A stretch of DNA of 64,000 bases from Rheinheimera baltica DSM 14885 (GTDB lineage: Bacteria; Pseudomonadota; Gammaproteobacteria; Enterobacterales; Alteromonadaceae), in assembly GCF_000425345.1 (NCBI RefSeq), contig NZ_AUDG01000002.1:140789-204788 (forward strand), given 5' to 3'. Shown here piece by piece: positions 35,184-43,462 of this stretch. Under the pieces are notes generated by a model. It did no database searches and was not told where the DNA came from. It saw only the letters and a program-made list of their open reading frames with translations. The translations under genes were made by a program, and so were the position numbers. Every line of letters starts with the position of its first letter. Within the stretch, counting starts at the first letter, position 1.

Positions 35184-36746
35184 CTAAATCTTTACACTCT
35201 TACGGTTAATACCATAATCACGCAGCTTATTTGCAACCGCGGTATGGCTTAATCCTAACTTTTTGGCTAATTGCCGTGAGCTTGGATAGGCCGGAAACAA
35301 CTTCCGTAACAAGTTGGCTTCAAACCGTTTAACGGCTTCATCAAGTGTTCCGTCAAAATCCTGCTCTAGATAACCAAAATCGTTGTTATAGCTTGGCAGT
35401 TGTAAATGCTCGCGGTCCAACTCATAACCATCTAGCAACGTAATGGCACGATATAGTGCATTTTCAAGCTGCCTTACGTTGCCAGGCCATGGATAGCTTT
35501 GCAGGAAACTGGCGCAGCTGTCAGTTAACTTAGGCGCTTTTCGCCCTAACCGTACTGAAAAACGAGCAATAAAGAACTCTGCCAGAGGAATAACGTCTTG
35601 TTTGCGCTCACGCAATGCCGGCAATGCCAGTGTCAGTACGTTTAAGCGGTAAAATAGGTCTTCGCGGAATTTATTCTCCTGCACCATACCGGGTAAATCT
35701 TTCTGTGTGGTACAGATAACCCTAACATCCACTTTTACTTCATTTTCATCGGCAACCCTTCGAAAACTACCGTCCTGCAAAAACCGGATTAATTTAGTTT
35801 GCAACTGATGGGACATTTCACCAACTTCATCCAGAAAGACGGTTCCACCGTTGGCTTGCTCAAAAATACCTTTTTTACCCTCTGCAGACCCGGCAAAAGC
35901 ATTTGCGCCGTAACCAAATAACTCAGACTCAGCAACGTTATCTGGCAGCGAAGCACAACTTAATGCTAAAAACGGTTTTGCTGAACGACTGCTCGCAGCA
36001 TGACAGGCTCTGGCGAGCAATTCTTTGCCAGTTCCGGTTTCACCCATGATTAAAATAGGTGCATCTAACTGCGACATTTTCTTTGCTTCGCGCACCACTT
36101 TACGCATTAAATTGCTATGTGCTTGCAGAGTATTAAAGCTTTCTTGATCGCCCTTTTTAAATGCCACCATATGCTGGCCCAAACGGCTTTCTGATTTAAG
36201 GTTAATCACAGCACCGGCCAGGATCTCCTCGCCAGTGTCATCAGGCACCATAACGGGTAAAATGTCAGCAACAAAGCGCTTGCCTTGCACTTCCAGCCGA
36301 CGAGTCTGTGCCAGCACATCATCCCCTTCCAGCCAACGTTGGAAATTGAAGCCTCTAACCATGCCATGCAGGGATTGTCCGGCTATTGCATCACGTTCTA
36401 CAGATAGCGCCTCTAGCGCTGCATCATTTATTACCGTGACATTAGCTTTGACATCAATGGCGATTAGACCATCAGGCAAGGTACGCAGTAAGGTTGATAA
36501 TTCATTATGCTCACGTTCCGATGGCATAAAAGCTGTCGTTTTTACATCTTCCACACCTGAAATACGACGTATTTTTGCCATCAGCTCCTGAAACTTTTCA
36601 AAATTAACTGTCGGAAAAGAGACATACATCCGGCTTAAACTTGGTACAACTTCAATACCACGCAAATCTAGCTGATAACTTACTAAGACATTTAATACTT
36701 CTTGCGCCAGGCCAAGTCTGTTCTGGCATTGAATTTCTAAACGCAT
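35184..36746 (-). CDS. tyrR: Aromatic amino acid regulator TyrR
   Basis: Transcription factor that responds to tyrosine and phenylalanine. The 520-residue protein has an N-terminal ACT-type domain (1-70), a PAS domain (about 80-185), an AAA+ module with Walker A G-E-T-G-T-G-K-E (235-242), and a C-terminal Fis-type helix-turn-helix with S-S-R-Q-L-A-K-K-L-G-L-S-H-T-A. The sigma54-contact loop reads A-N-A-F-A-G-S (281-287), not G-A-F-T-G-A, so it should act with sigma70 as in enterics. ATG 36746 starts the ACT domain; the open frame upstream is not conserved-looking. A TyrR box lies just ahead, implying autoregulation. Confidence 0.95.
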   Translation of the reverse strand: MRLEIQCQNRLGLAQEVLNVLVSYQLDLRGIEVVPSLSRMYVSFPTVNFEKFQELMAKIRRISGVEDVKTTAFMPSEREHNELSTLLRTLPDGLIAIDVKANVTVINDAALEALSVERDAIAGQSLHGMVRGFNFQRWLEGDDVLAQTRRLEVQGKRFVADILPVMVPDDTGEEILAGAVINLKSESRLGQHMVAFKKGDQESFNTLQAHSNLMRKVVREAKKMSQLDAPILIMGETGTGKELLARACHAASSRSAKPFLALSCASLPDNVAESELFGYGANAFAGSAEGKKGIFEQANGGTVFLDEVGEMSHQLQTKLIRFLQDGSFRRVADENEVKVDVRVICTTQKDLPGMVQENKFREDLFYRLNVLTLALPALRERKQDVIPLAEFFIARFSVRLGRKAPKLTDSCASFLQSYPWPGNVRQLENALYRAITLLDGYELDREHLQLPSYNNDFGYLEQDFDGTLDEAVKRFEANLLRKLFPAYPSSRQLAKKLGLSHTAVANKLRDYGINRKSVKI

Positions 36747-36818
36747 ACCGCAAAGTACCCCGAAACCAAATCGTGAGCAGCATAATACGGTATAACTAAC
36801 AACTGAGACCAGTAATTT

Positions 36819-36836
36819 TGTAAAGAAATATGAACA
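36819..36836. promoter_or_regulatory. TyrR-box-like site before tyrR
   Basis: TGTAAA-GAAATA-TGAACA matches TGTAAA-N6-TTTACA with two mismatches, both in the right half, and keeps the required G-N14-C. It lies 72 bases before the tyrR start codon, where autorepression would be exerted. Confidence 0.6.
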
Positions 36837-36853
36837 AAAAGCAGAGAGATAGC

Positions 36854-36890
36854 TAATATCGAGTGGTGGCGACACCACCACTCGATATTA
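36854..36890. other. 16-bp perfect hairpin after phhB
   Basis: Positions 36854-36869 and 36875-36890 are perfect inverted copies (arm TAATATCGAGTGGTGG) around a 5-base loop, starting 5 bases after the phhB stop. No T-run follows on the minus strand. It probably ends or protects the phhAB transcript, but it is not a standard intrinsic terminator. Confidence 0.75.
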
Positions 36891-36895
36891 AGGCG

Positions 36896-37237
36896 TTAAT
36901 TCGCCAGAAGAGAATCTGTTTTAGCTGCACAAATAAAATCGTTTTTGTGTAGGCCTTTAATTGAGTGCGACCACCAGGTTACGGTGAGCTTTCCCCACTC
37001 TAACAGCAAAGCTGGGTGATGACCTTCCGCTTCCGCTAACTCAGCGACTTTATGGTGAAACGCCCAAGCAAGTTTAAAATTTTTAAACTTAAATTCACGC
37101 TCTAATTGTAAAATACCGTCACGAACCACTGGCGTCCAATCTGGTATCTGACGCATTAATTCAGGAAGCTCAGCGTCACTGACTTTCGGCGCATCAGCTC
37201 GACAAGCTTCACATTGCATTGCTTTTAATTCAGACAT
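36896..37237 (-). CDS. phhB: Pterin-4a-carbinolamine dehydratase
   Basis: Regenerates the tetrahydropterin cofactor used by phenylalanine hydroxylase. The 113-residue protein has the active-site pattern [10 protein letters not shown] (two histidines and proline) followed by [16 protein letters not shown], as in PhhB/PCD proteins. An N-terminal pair of cysteines (C-E-A-C) precedes the fold. It lies 9 bases after phhA and is cotranscribed with it. Confidence 0.95.
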   Translation of the reverse strand: MSELKAMQCEACRADAPKVSDAELPELMRQIPDWTPVVRDGILQLEREFKFKNFKLAWAFHHKVAELAEAEGHHPALLLEWGKLTVTWWSHSIKGLHKNDFICAAKTDSLLAN

Positions 37238-37246
37238 GTTTAATTC

Positions 37247-38047
37247 CTAACTTGCTTGTTTTTCTTTTGGTGGAAATTTTGGCGCATGCAGCCCCAAGGC
37301 TTTGGCCTGTTCAACTAAAGCCATCATATCCAGATGCGCAATATCAAACAGTTGGTCAATACGCTCTATCATAAAATAAATAGGCTGCATAATATCGATC
37401 CGATAAGGTGTTCTAAGAACATCTACGGCATCAAACGCCTTACGTTCTGGTATATCAGACTCTAAGGCATATTGCGTTTCGCCCGGGGATGACAAAATAC
37501 CACCACCGTAAATACGCAAACCATTTGGCGTATTTAGCAAGCCAAACTCAATAGTAAACCAGTACAGTCGGGCGAGATAAACCCTGTCTTGCTTGCTCGC
37601 AGCAAGGCCCAGTTTACCGTAAATATGCGTAAACTCGGCAAATGCAGGGTTAGTTAACATGGCGCAATGGCCGAAAATTTCGTGAAAAATGTCCGGCTCT
37701 TGCAAGTAATCAAACTCTTCTCTGCTACGAATAAAGGTCGCCACCGGAAAACGTTTATTTGCTAACAACTCAAAAAACTTGTCAAAGCTAATAAGGGCCG
37801 GCACTTCGGCACATTCCCAGCCTGTCGTAGCACGAAGCACTTTGCTGACTTCTTCTAATTGCGGTATCCGATCGGTTGGCAACTGAAGCTTCTCCAATCC
37901 GGCCATATACTCATCACATGCCTTGCCTTCAACCACACTTAACTGGCGTGTAATTAACTCATGCCAAATCTGATTGTCTTCATCTGACCAGGCAATAAAC
38001 CCAGTATCATCAGACTGACGGGAAATATACTTACTCGACTTACTCAT
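37247..38047 (-). CDS. phhA: Phenylalanine 4-hydroxylase
   Basis: Pterin- and iron-dependent monooxygenase that turns phenylalanine into tyrosine. At 266 residues it is the short bacterial form without the N-terminal regulatory domain. Iron ligands are His122 and His127 in F-H-E-I-F-G-H-C and Glu167 in W-F-T-I-E-F-G-L. The start is ATG 38047; an in-frame TTG two codons upstream is less likely. Product feeds the hpd branch once transaminated; the aminotransferase gene is not in the window. Confidence 0.96.
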   Translation of the reverse strand: MSKSSKYISRQSDDTGFIAWSDEDNQIWHELITRQLSVVEGKACDEYMAGLEKLQLPTDRIPQLEEVSKVLRATTGWECAEVPALISFDKFFELLANKRFPVATFIRSREEFDYLQEPDIFHEIFGHCAMLTNPAFAEFTHIYGKLGLAASKQDRVYLARLYWFTIEFGLLNTPNGLRIYGGGILSSPGETQYALESDIPERKAFDAVDVLRTPYRIDIMQPIYFMIERIDQLFDIAHLDMMALVEQAKALGLHAPKFPPKEKQAS

Positions 38048-38154
38048 AAACAACCTGTTAATTAATCTGTTATACGGGAGTGTCCCGTTTATCTGCTGTT
38101 AGCTTGGAATAATTATGGGCGCAGATAATTAGTTAGAGCGGATACTAAGCGATA

Positions 38155-38181
38155 CGACGGCAAGAGTTAATCTTGCCGTCG
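38155..38181. other. 11-bp perfect inverted repeat between megL and phhA
   Basis: CGACGGCAAGA and TCTTGCCGTCG pair perfectly around GTTAA, 52 bases beyond the megL stop. No T-tract follows on either strand. It may terminate the methionine gamma-lyase transcript by another mechanism or serve as an operator near the phhA promoter. Confidence 0.6.
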
Positions 38182-38201
38182 TCTAAAGTTGATACGTTTT
38201 G

Positions 38202-38219
38202 CGTAAAGAATGTCTTACA
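38202..38219. promoter_or_regulatory. TyrR-box-like site upstream of phhA
   Basis: CGTAAA-GAATGT-CTTACA matches TGTAAA-N6-TTTACA except for one base in each half, is itself nearly symmetric, and keeps G-N14-C. It lies 155 bases before the phhA start, beyond an 11-bp inverted repeat, so its target promoter is less certain. Confidence 0.5.
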
Positions 38220-38232
38220 ACAACACAAACAG

Positions 38233-39429
38233 TCAGCGCTGACGTTGCTGCATTTTGTCCAGTGCCTGCGCTAAATCAGCAATAATATCATCAACATGTT
38301 CCAGGCCAACGGATAGCCGGATTAAACTATCAGTAATGCCCGCCATTTGCCGCTCTTCAGCCGTGTAAGGACTATGAGTCATCGATGCAGGATGCTGAAT
38401 AAGTGATTCAGCATCGCCCAGACTAACAGCAAGACTGAGCAGTTGAACCTGATTAATAAAAAATCTGCCGTCATCCAAACTGGCTTCTAATTCAAACGCC
38501 AGCACACCGCCGGCAGCTTTCATTTGTGTACCAATAAACTTAAAGCCCGGATGAGATGGCAAACCTGGGTAATACACTTCCTTTACCGCCGGATGAGCTT
38601 CAAGAAACTCTGCAACTTTTTGCGCATTGCTACAGTGGCGCTCTAACCTTACCGACAGCGTTTTTAAACCGCGAATAATAAGCCAGGCATCATGCGGACT
38701 TATCGTCGCTCCCATGTCTTTTAGCGTCGTCAGTTTAATGGTTTTTATCCGCTCGGCATCAGACACTATTACACCGGCGACCACATCACCATGCCCATTT
38801 AGGTATTTGGTTGCACTATGAATAACGATATCAATACCGTACTCCGCAGGCTTTTGCAGTAGCGGGGTCATAAAGGTATTATCAATAACCGAAATCAGTT
38901 GATGCCGCTGGCAAAACTCGCCCAGAAAGGAGAGGTCTAGCACCACCATATTGGGATTAATTGGCGTTTCTGCAAACAGCATTTTTGTATTAGGTTTGAT
39001 AGACTGCTCTACTGCTGCGTGATCGGTCATATCAACGAAACTGACGTCAATACCATAACGAGCAAACATGTGATTAAACAGGGCAAAACTACATCCGTAG
39101 ATTGCTTTACTGGCGATTAAATGATCACCCTGTTGCAAAAAAGCCATCGTGCTGGCGGCGACAGCTCCCATTCCGGTAGCCGTTGCTGCGGCATCTTCCA
39201 TGCCTTCTAACGCCGCAATTTTCAACTCCAGCTCACGCGTAGTGGGGTTGCCAAGCCGGGTATAAATGTACCCCTCAGCTTCGCCAGCAAAGCGCGCGGC
39301 CCCCTGCTCAGCATTGTCAAAAATATAGGTTGAAGTTTGATATAAAGGTGTTGCTAAAGTACCGTGTTGATTTTTTTCTTTACCGGCGTGAATACACAAC
39401 GTCTCGGCATTTTTATTATTGTTATGCAT
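38233..39429 (-). CDS. megL: Methionine gamma-lyase
   Basis: Pyridoxal-phosphate enzyme of the Cys/Met metabolism family that degrades methionine to methanethiol, 2-oxobutyrate and ammonia. The 398-residue protein has Y-x-Y-T-R-L-G-N-P-T (near 56-63), the cofactor lysine Lys208 in S-A-T-K-Y-L-N-G-H-G-D and, importantly, Cys113 in I-Y-G-C-S-F-A, the cysteine typical of true methionine gamma-lyases rather than cystathionine lyases. L-S-L-A-V-S-L-G-D-A-E-S-L-I-Q-H-P-A and S-M-T-H also fit. Cystathionine gamma-lyase remains a possible secondary activity. Confidence 0.88.
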   Translation of the reverse strand: MHNNNKNAETLCIHAGKEKNQHGTLATPLYQTSTYIFDNAEQGAARFAGEAEGYIYTRLGNPTTRELELKIAALEGMEDAAATATGMGAVAASTMAFLQQGDHLIASKAIYGCSFALFNHMFARYGIDVSFVDMTDHAAVEQSIKPNTKMLFAETPINPNMVVLDLSFLGEFCQRHQLISVIDNTFMTPLLQKPAEYGIDIVIHSATKYLNGHGDVVAGVIVSDAERIKTIKLTTLKDMGATISPHDAWLIIRGLKTLSVRLERHCSNAQKVAEFLEAHPAVKEVYYPGLPSHPGFKFIGTQMKAAGGVLAFELEASLDDGRFFINQVQLLSLAVSLGDAESLIQHPASMTHSPYTAEERQMAGITDSLIRLSVGLEHVDDIIADLAQALDKMQQRQR

Positions 39430-39495
39430 AGTTAAACTGCTACTTATAGTTAATTTCGCAGTAACAAATAACAGAATTGGTAATTAATGGAAGCA

Positions 39496-39519
39496 CGCCA
39501 GACATCTTGCAGTCTGGCG
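39496..39519. other. Hairpin after ycjF without U-tract
   Basis: CGCCAGAC and GTCTGGCG form an 8-bp stem with an 8-base loop, 13 bases past the ycjF stop on the minus strand. The following bases are not T-rich. Probable 3' end of the psp-ycjXF transcript. Confidence 0.5.
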
Positions 39520-39532
39520 GTACCCTGTAAGT

Positions 39533-40543
39533 TTAACCTTTATTGTCAGCTTTAGTTTGCACTGCAGCTTTAAAGCGAGACAGTAAACTGGTACTGAGTG
39601 ATTTAATACTCACTTTAGCGGATTCACTTGCAGGTAACGGCCTTAGCTGCTGTTGCGCCAGGTTACCCAAACGGGCGACCAGTAATCCTGCGATAATACC
39701 CTGCCCGGCACGGGCCGAAAGTTTCGAGGTTAACTCACTGCCTAAAACGTCAGATGCCATATCCAATGCCAGCTCTGAGCCACCTGCCCACAATAATGCT
39801 CCCAGCAAACGTTTGAGCAGCAACATGCTGCGCAATTGGCCAATGGCGCCACCGTAAAGCTGGGCCAACTCACGTACAAGGCGGCTGCTACGCCACAGCA
39901 CAAGTAGCATATCAGCTAAAGCAAAAGGACTGATAGCCACGGCAAGACTGGTATCGGTAGCCGCCCGATAGATGAGTTGCTGCGCCTGCTTATCTAGCTC
40001 AGCAAGCACAAAGCGCTCAAACAACTGTAATTGCTCTTCATCACTATGTGCGTCGGTTAGCGCATTTTGCCATTGCTGTTTGGCGGCTGTAATAGCAGGT
40101 GATGCTGGTAAACTATCGGCAACTGCCTTACAGAGCTCACCCGCTTCGCCATATTGTACGCTATGGCGAATACGGTCTGCGTTGTGTTGCCAACGTCTAT
40201 TTCGTGCTAGACGTCGCCAAAGTTTGACCTCGCGCCATAATACCGTCACACACAGCACCCCTACTGCGGCAGTAATTAAACTTAGGAATATGCCATACAC
40301 CACGTTTTGCTGCCAGCTTAGCAGCAGGGTTTGACACCATTGCCAGACAGACAGCACTACAATAGCAACGAGTGTCAGCCCGGCTAATCGCCACCACCAG
40401 CGTATAGGCTGTTTTAGTGCCACCGGTGCCGCATTATCTGCCGCTACAAAAGCGTCATTGTCAAAATGACTCGCTGCTTTTAACTCTGGTAAAGGCGTTA
40501 ATTGCTGCGGTTCAAAATGGCGGGCTTGCTTTAGCTCACTCAT
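39533..40543 (-). CDS. ycjF: YcjF family (TIGR01620) membrane protein
   Basis: A 336-residue inner-membrane protein of the YcjF/UPF0283 family. Residues 65-125 hold two membrane helices; the C-terminal third is helical with A-D-M-L-L-V-L-W-R-S-S-R-L-V-R-E-L-A and A-G-Q-G-I-I-A-G-L-L-V-A-R-L-G, the most conserved part of the family. Function is unknown, but it is part of the extended psp regulon with YcjX. Its start overlaps the ycjX stop by 4 bases. Confidence 0.9.
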   Translation of the reverse strand: MSELKQARHFEPQQLTPLPELKAASHFDNDAFVAADNAAPVALKQPIRWWWRLAGLTLVAIVVLSVWQWCQTLLLSWQQNVVYGIFLSLITAAVGVLCVTVLWREVKLWRRLARNRRWQHNADRIRHSVQYGEAGELCKAVADSLPASPAITAAKQQWQNALTDAHSDEEQLQLFERFVLAELDKQAQQLIYRAATDTSLAVAISPFALADMLLVLWRSSRLVRELAQLYGGAIGQLRSMLLLKRLLGALLWAGGSELALDMASDVLGSELTSKLSARAGQGIIAGLLVARLGNLAQQQLRPLPASESAKVSIKSLSTSLLSRFKAAVQTKADNKG

Positions 40544-41919
40544 CGTAATTTATCTCCGAGTAGATATTGCAATACATGGTCCATTCGCACATGTGGTAAA
40601 GGTTTACAGTCCTGCCATGGCAGCGGACGCAGTGGTATAAAAGCAAACTGATGCTGAGCAAACATCTTCGCTGTTGGCAGCTGAGAAGGCACATCACCGG
40701 GGAAGAAAGTTACCGCTTTCTGCTCGAGGCTTGTACCACTAATACAAGGCTGTGGTAGCCCATCTGACTGAACAAAGCCACTGCTACTGGCCCGAATAGC
40801 CGCAATAGCCATGGCTTCAGTTTTTGCTGCCTGATACTGACTATGTTTTAACGGTTGCTGTAGAAATTGCTGCAATAGCAGCGTCAATGCCTTATGTTGT
40901 TCTGGCGTTGCGTGATCGGCTTTACTGGCTGCAAATAACACTTTATCTATGCTTGGGCTAAATAACCGGCCTAATAAACTGGCTGGTCCATAGTGAAAGC
41001 TCTTCAATATAAACTGCAATGCTTGCTGTAACTCGGTCATAGCAGCATATCCGGCGTTTAACGCAGATAAGCAGTCAACGAGAATGACTTGCCGATCTAA
41101 GCCAGAGAAATGCTTTTGATAAAACGGTTTAATCACATGCGCACAGTAACTTTCATAGTGTTGCGTTAGCTTTTTAGCTAACGCGGAATCCGCCGACACC
41201 TGATGTGGCAACAGCGGAAATAGCTGCAACATTGGCGCCCCCGCTAAGGTACCGGGTACCAACAATCTTCCGGGTTGATTTAAATAAGCGCCTGGGGTTT
41301 GATGAAACTGCTGCAACAGTGCTTTATAACTGTCAGTCAAGGTTTGCAATTGCAGCTCAGTGGCATTATCTAAACTAATGGCAGCCAATTGCTGATTAAA
41401 ATGTGCGGCTACATCAACGCGATGGGGCTTGCTAAATAACTGCCAACTAAATTCGCACCACTGCTTGTAATTCATGTCCAGCAGCGGTAAATCCAGTAAC
41501 CATTCCCCAGGATAGTCGATAATATCCAACGCCAGTTCACTGTGCGACTGCAAATGCGCCCGCAGTCCGGTTGACGCTTTGTAGCGCAAAGTTAGACTTA
41601 ATTGGCTCCAGCCTTGGGTTGACGCTGGCCACTGCGGCGGACTTTGTTGCAGTGCCTGTAAATTTTGCTCTAGCGGAAAACGCGGCACATCCAACGGCGG
41701 TTTGGCAAGACGTCCGCCCAGGTAACGTTGTGATTGCACCACATCAAAAAACGGCAAGTTGGCGCTTTGGTCACCCATCGTTAACTGTTGCACGAGTGAG
41801 GTAATAAACGCAGTTTTACCTGAACCGCTTAAGCCTGTAACCCCTAAGCGTAAATGACGATCAAGAGCGCGTCCGGTCAGTTCGCGCCCTTGATGCTGTA
41901 TCTTATCGAGTAGCTTCAT
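40540..41919 (-). CDS. ycjX: YcjX family P-loop NTPase
   Basis: A 459-residue nucleotide-binding protein of the YcjX/DUF463 family. Walker A is G-L-S-G-S-G-K-T (30-37), and the aspartate-rich region I-D-Y-P-G-E-W-L-L-D-L-P-L-L resembles the G3 motif of GTPases. In enterics ycjX-ycjF are induced by PspF, and here they follow pspC by 18 bases, so they belong to the same stress transcript. Exact role in envelope stress is not known. Confidence 0.92.
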   Translation of the reverse strand: MKLLDKIQHQGRELTGRALDRHLRLGVTGLSGSGKTAFITSLVQQLTMGDQSANLPFFDVVQSQRYLGGRLAKPPLDVPRFPLEQNLQALQQSPPQWPASTQGWSQLSLTLRYKASTGLRAHLQSHSELALDIIDYPGEWLLDLPLLDMNYKQWCEFSWQLFSKPHRVDVAAHFNQQLAAISLDNATELQLQTLTDSYKALLQQFHQTPGAYLNQPGRLLVPGTLAGAPMLQLFPLLPHQVSADSALAKKLTQHYESYCAHVIKPFYQKHFSGLDRQVILVDCLSALNAGYAAMTELQQALQFILKSFHYGPASLLGRLFSPSIDKVLFAASKADHATPEQHKALTLLLQQFLQQPLKHSQYQAAKTEAMAIAAIRASSSGFVQSDGLPQPCISGTSLEQKAVTFFPGDVPSQLPTAKMFAQHQFAFIPLRPLPWQDCKPLPHVRMDHVLQYLLGDKLR

Positions 41920-41937
41920 AAGCTAAGGTGTACCACC

Positions 41938-42354
41938 CTAGAGGTTATTAAATTCACGGTTCAGCTGGAATTTCGCTGATGTAACATGGCTTTCCATGCC
42001 TCTAAGCCGAAGCTCCAGATTATCAAACTGATTGGCTAAATGCTGTAGCGCTTGTTTTGGAGCTTCACCACGTTGCCACATGCGAATTTTAACCTCAACA
42101 GCTTTCTCTGTTGCAGGGCTTAAATCAGCCGTTGTGGAAGCTTTGACAACGGCCTTGGACTTTTTTTCCAGCACCACCCAAGCGGCGATATATAGCACTA
42201 ACACCAAACCACCTGCACCGAGAAAAAACGCTGATACGGTAATAATTCTTACCAACCAAAGCTCCCAGCCAAAGTAGTCAGCAATACCGGCGCAAACGCC
42301 GGCTATCTTGCCATTTGCATCGTCGCGAAGTAGTTCACGTTTGGGCTTAGTCAT
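41938..42354 (-). CDS. pspC: Phage shock protein C
   Basis: Inner-membrane sensor of the phage shock response. The 138-residue protein has the PspC domain: R-D-D-A-N-G-K-I-A-G-V-C-A-G-I-A-D-Y-F-G (split by one proline-free turn) and a membrane helix near 40-62, then a C-terminal cytoplasmic helical tail with a coiled-coil look. It overlaps pspB by 8 bases. With PspB it relieves PspA inhibition of PspF when the membrane is damaged. Confidence 0.94.
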   Translation of the reverse strand: MTKPKRELLRDDANGKIAGVCAGIADYFGWELWLVRIITVSAFFLGAGGLVLVLYIAAWVVLEKKSKAVVKASTTADLSPATEKAVEVKIRMWQRGEAPKQALQHLANQFDNLELRLRGMESHVTSAKFQLNREFNNL

Positions 42355-42583
42355 GTTGATTTCTCCACTTTGGGCTTTCTGCGTCTAAAATAGCTTCAAG
42401 TGTTTTAATACGATCCGCCATTTTTTCTGCCCGGTGCGCCAAGTCATTTAACTGAGTAAGCTCTTGGTCAGACAACCCCTGTCCCATTTTATTTTTGCTA
42501 CGGTAATGCATTATGACCCAGATTGGCGCCACAAAAATCATAAACAAAATAAACGGGATACCAATAACTTCTGAAAATTCCAT
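42347..42583 (-). CDS. pspB: Phage shock protein B
   Basis: Small partner of PspC. The 78-residue protein has one N-terminal membrane helix (I-P-F-I-L-F-M-I-F-V-A-P-I-W-V-I) and a cytoplasmic amphipathic part with L-N-D-L-A-H-R-A-E-K-M-A-D-R-I-K-T-L-E-A-I-L-D, typical of the family. It lies 23 bases after pspA and overlaps pspC. Confidence 0.94.
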   Translation of the reverse strand: MEFSEVIGIPFILFMIFVAPIWVIMHYRSKNKMGQGLSDQELTQLNDLAHRAEKMADRIKTLEAILDAESPKWRNQHD

Positions 42584-42606
42584 GTTCGCTCCTAAACACC
42601 TGAAAA

Positions 42607-43278
42607 TCAGGCGTTTTTATCTTTTTGATTAACTTTAGCTTTTAACTCAGCTAACTCGTTATCAATTTTGTCTTGCGCAGCCAGTTCAGCAAACTCGTCT
42701 TTCAAGGTTTTCTTACCTAAATCATATGCTTCAACCTGAGCTTCCAATGTATCAATTTTCTGCTCGTAACGCTCAAACTTATACATGGCATCGTTAATGC
42801 GGTTGCTATCCAGTGTCTTTTTAACTTCAAGCCGCGAAGATACCGTTTTCTGGCGCATCAACATTGACTTTTGGCGAGCCTTGGCATCGGCTAGTTTCTC
42901 TTGCAACTGAGCAACTTCATCTTGTAACTTACCAATATGCTCATCCAGATTAGCAATATCTGCTGCAACGGCATCAGCCTGATCAGACGATTTTTGCCGC
43001 TCAATCAATGCAGAGCGTGCTAAATCTTCCCGCTCTTTACTTAATGCCAGTTCTGCTTTAGCCTGCCAATCAGCCACTTCTTCCTGCAAACGGTTAACCA
43101 AACGTTGAAGCTCTTTCTTTTCAGCAATGGTTTTAGCAGAAGAAGAACGCACCTCGACTAAGGTGTCTTCCATTTCCTGAATAATCAGGCGCACCATTTT
43201 TTCCGGATCTTCGGCTTTATCTAACAATGAATTGATATTTGAATTCACTATGTCTGAGAAGCGTGAAAAAATACCCAT
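42607..43278 (-). CDS. pspA: Phage shock protein A
   Basis: Peripheral membrane coiled-coil protein of the ESCRT-III/IM30 superfamily; it binds stressed membrane and, when free, inhibits PspF. The 223-residue length matches enteric PspA. It begins G-I-F-S-R-F-S-D-I-V-N-S-N-I-N-S-L-L, then has almost continuous helix with A-E-D-P-E-K-M-V-R-L-I-I-Q-E-M-E. ATG 43278 has GAGGT ahead; the open frame continues 20 codons further upstream through the promoter and is not coding. First gene of pspABC-ycjXF. Confidence 0.96.
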   Translation of the reverse strand: MGIFSRFSDIVNSNINSLLDKAEDPEKMVRLIIQEMEDTLVEVRSSSAKTIAEKKELQRLVNRLQEEVADWQAKAELALSKEREDLARSALIERQKSSDQADAVAADIANLDEHIGKLQDEVAQLQEKLADAKARQKSMLMRQKTVSSRLEVKKTLDSNRINDAMYKFERYEQKIDTLEAQVEAYDLGKKTLKDEFAELAAQDKIDNELAELKAKVNQKDKNA

Positions 43279-43321
43279 AATATTTACCTCGTTATTGACT
43301 GATTTAGTACAAGCTAACCTA

Positions 43322-43338
43322 TTCAGTTTCCTTGCCAA
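43322..43338 (-). promoter_or_regulatory. Sigma54 promoter of the psp operon
   Basis: On the minus strand TTGGCAAGGAAACTGAA has the -24 TTGGCA box and a -12 CTGA box at sigma54 spacing, closely resembling the layout of the enteric pspA promoter. It lies 44 bases before the pspA start. Dependence on the divergent activator PspF, which keeps G-A-F-T-G-A, follows. Confidence 0.72.
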
Positions 43339-43462
43339 CTTTTCAAAACAATATAAGCATATGTTTTTAATTAATTTTTATTTATTTTCCATTAATGCTT
43401 CTGCTACCACCTATTATGAAATACACTATTAATTAGCCAATTTAACCAACTAATAGCACGCC

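Noticed and set aside
36747..36881. N-terminal extension of TyrR by 45 residues
   Set aside because: The extension would run through the TyrR-box-like site and 16-bp hairpin region; the ACT domain starts properly at ATG 36746.
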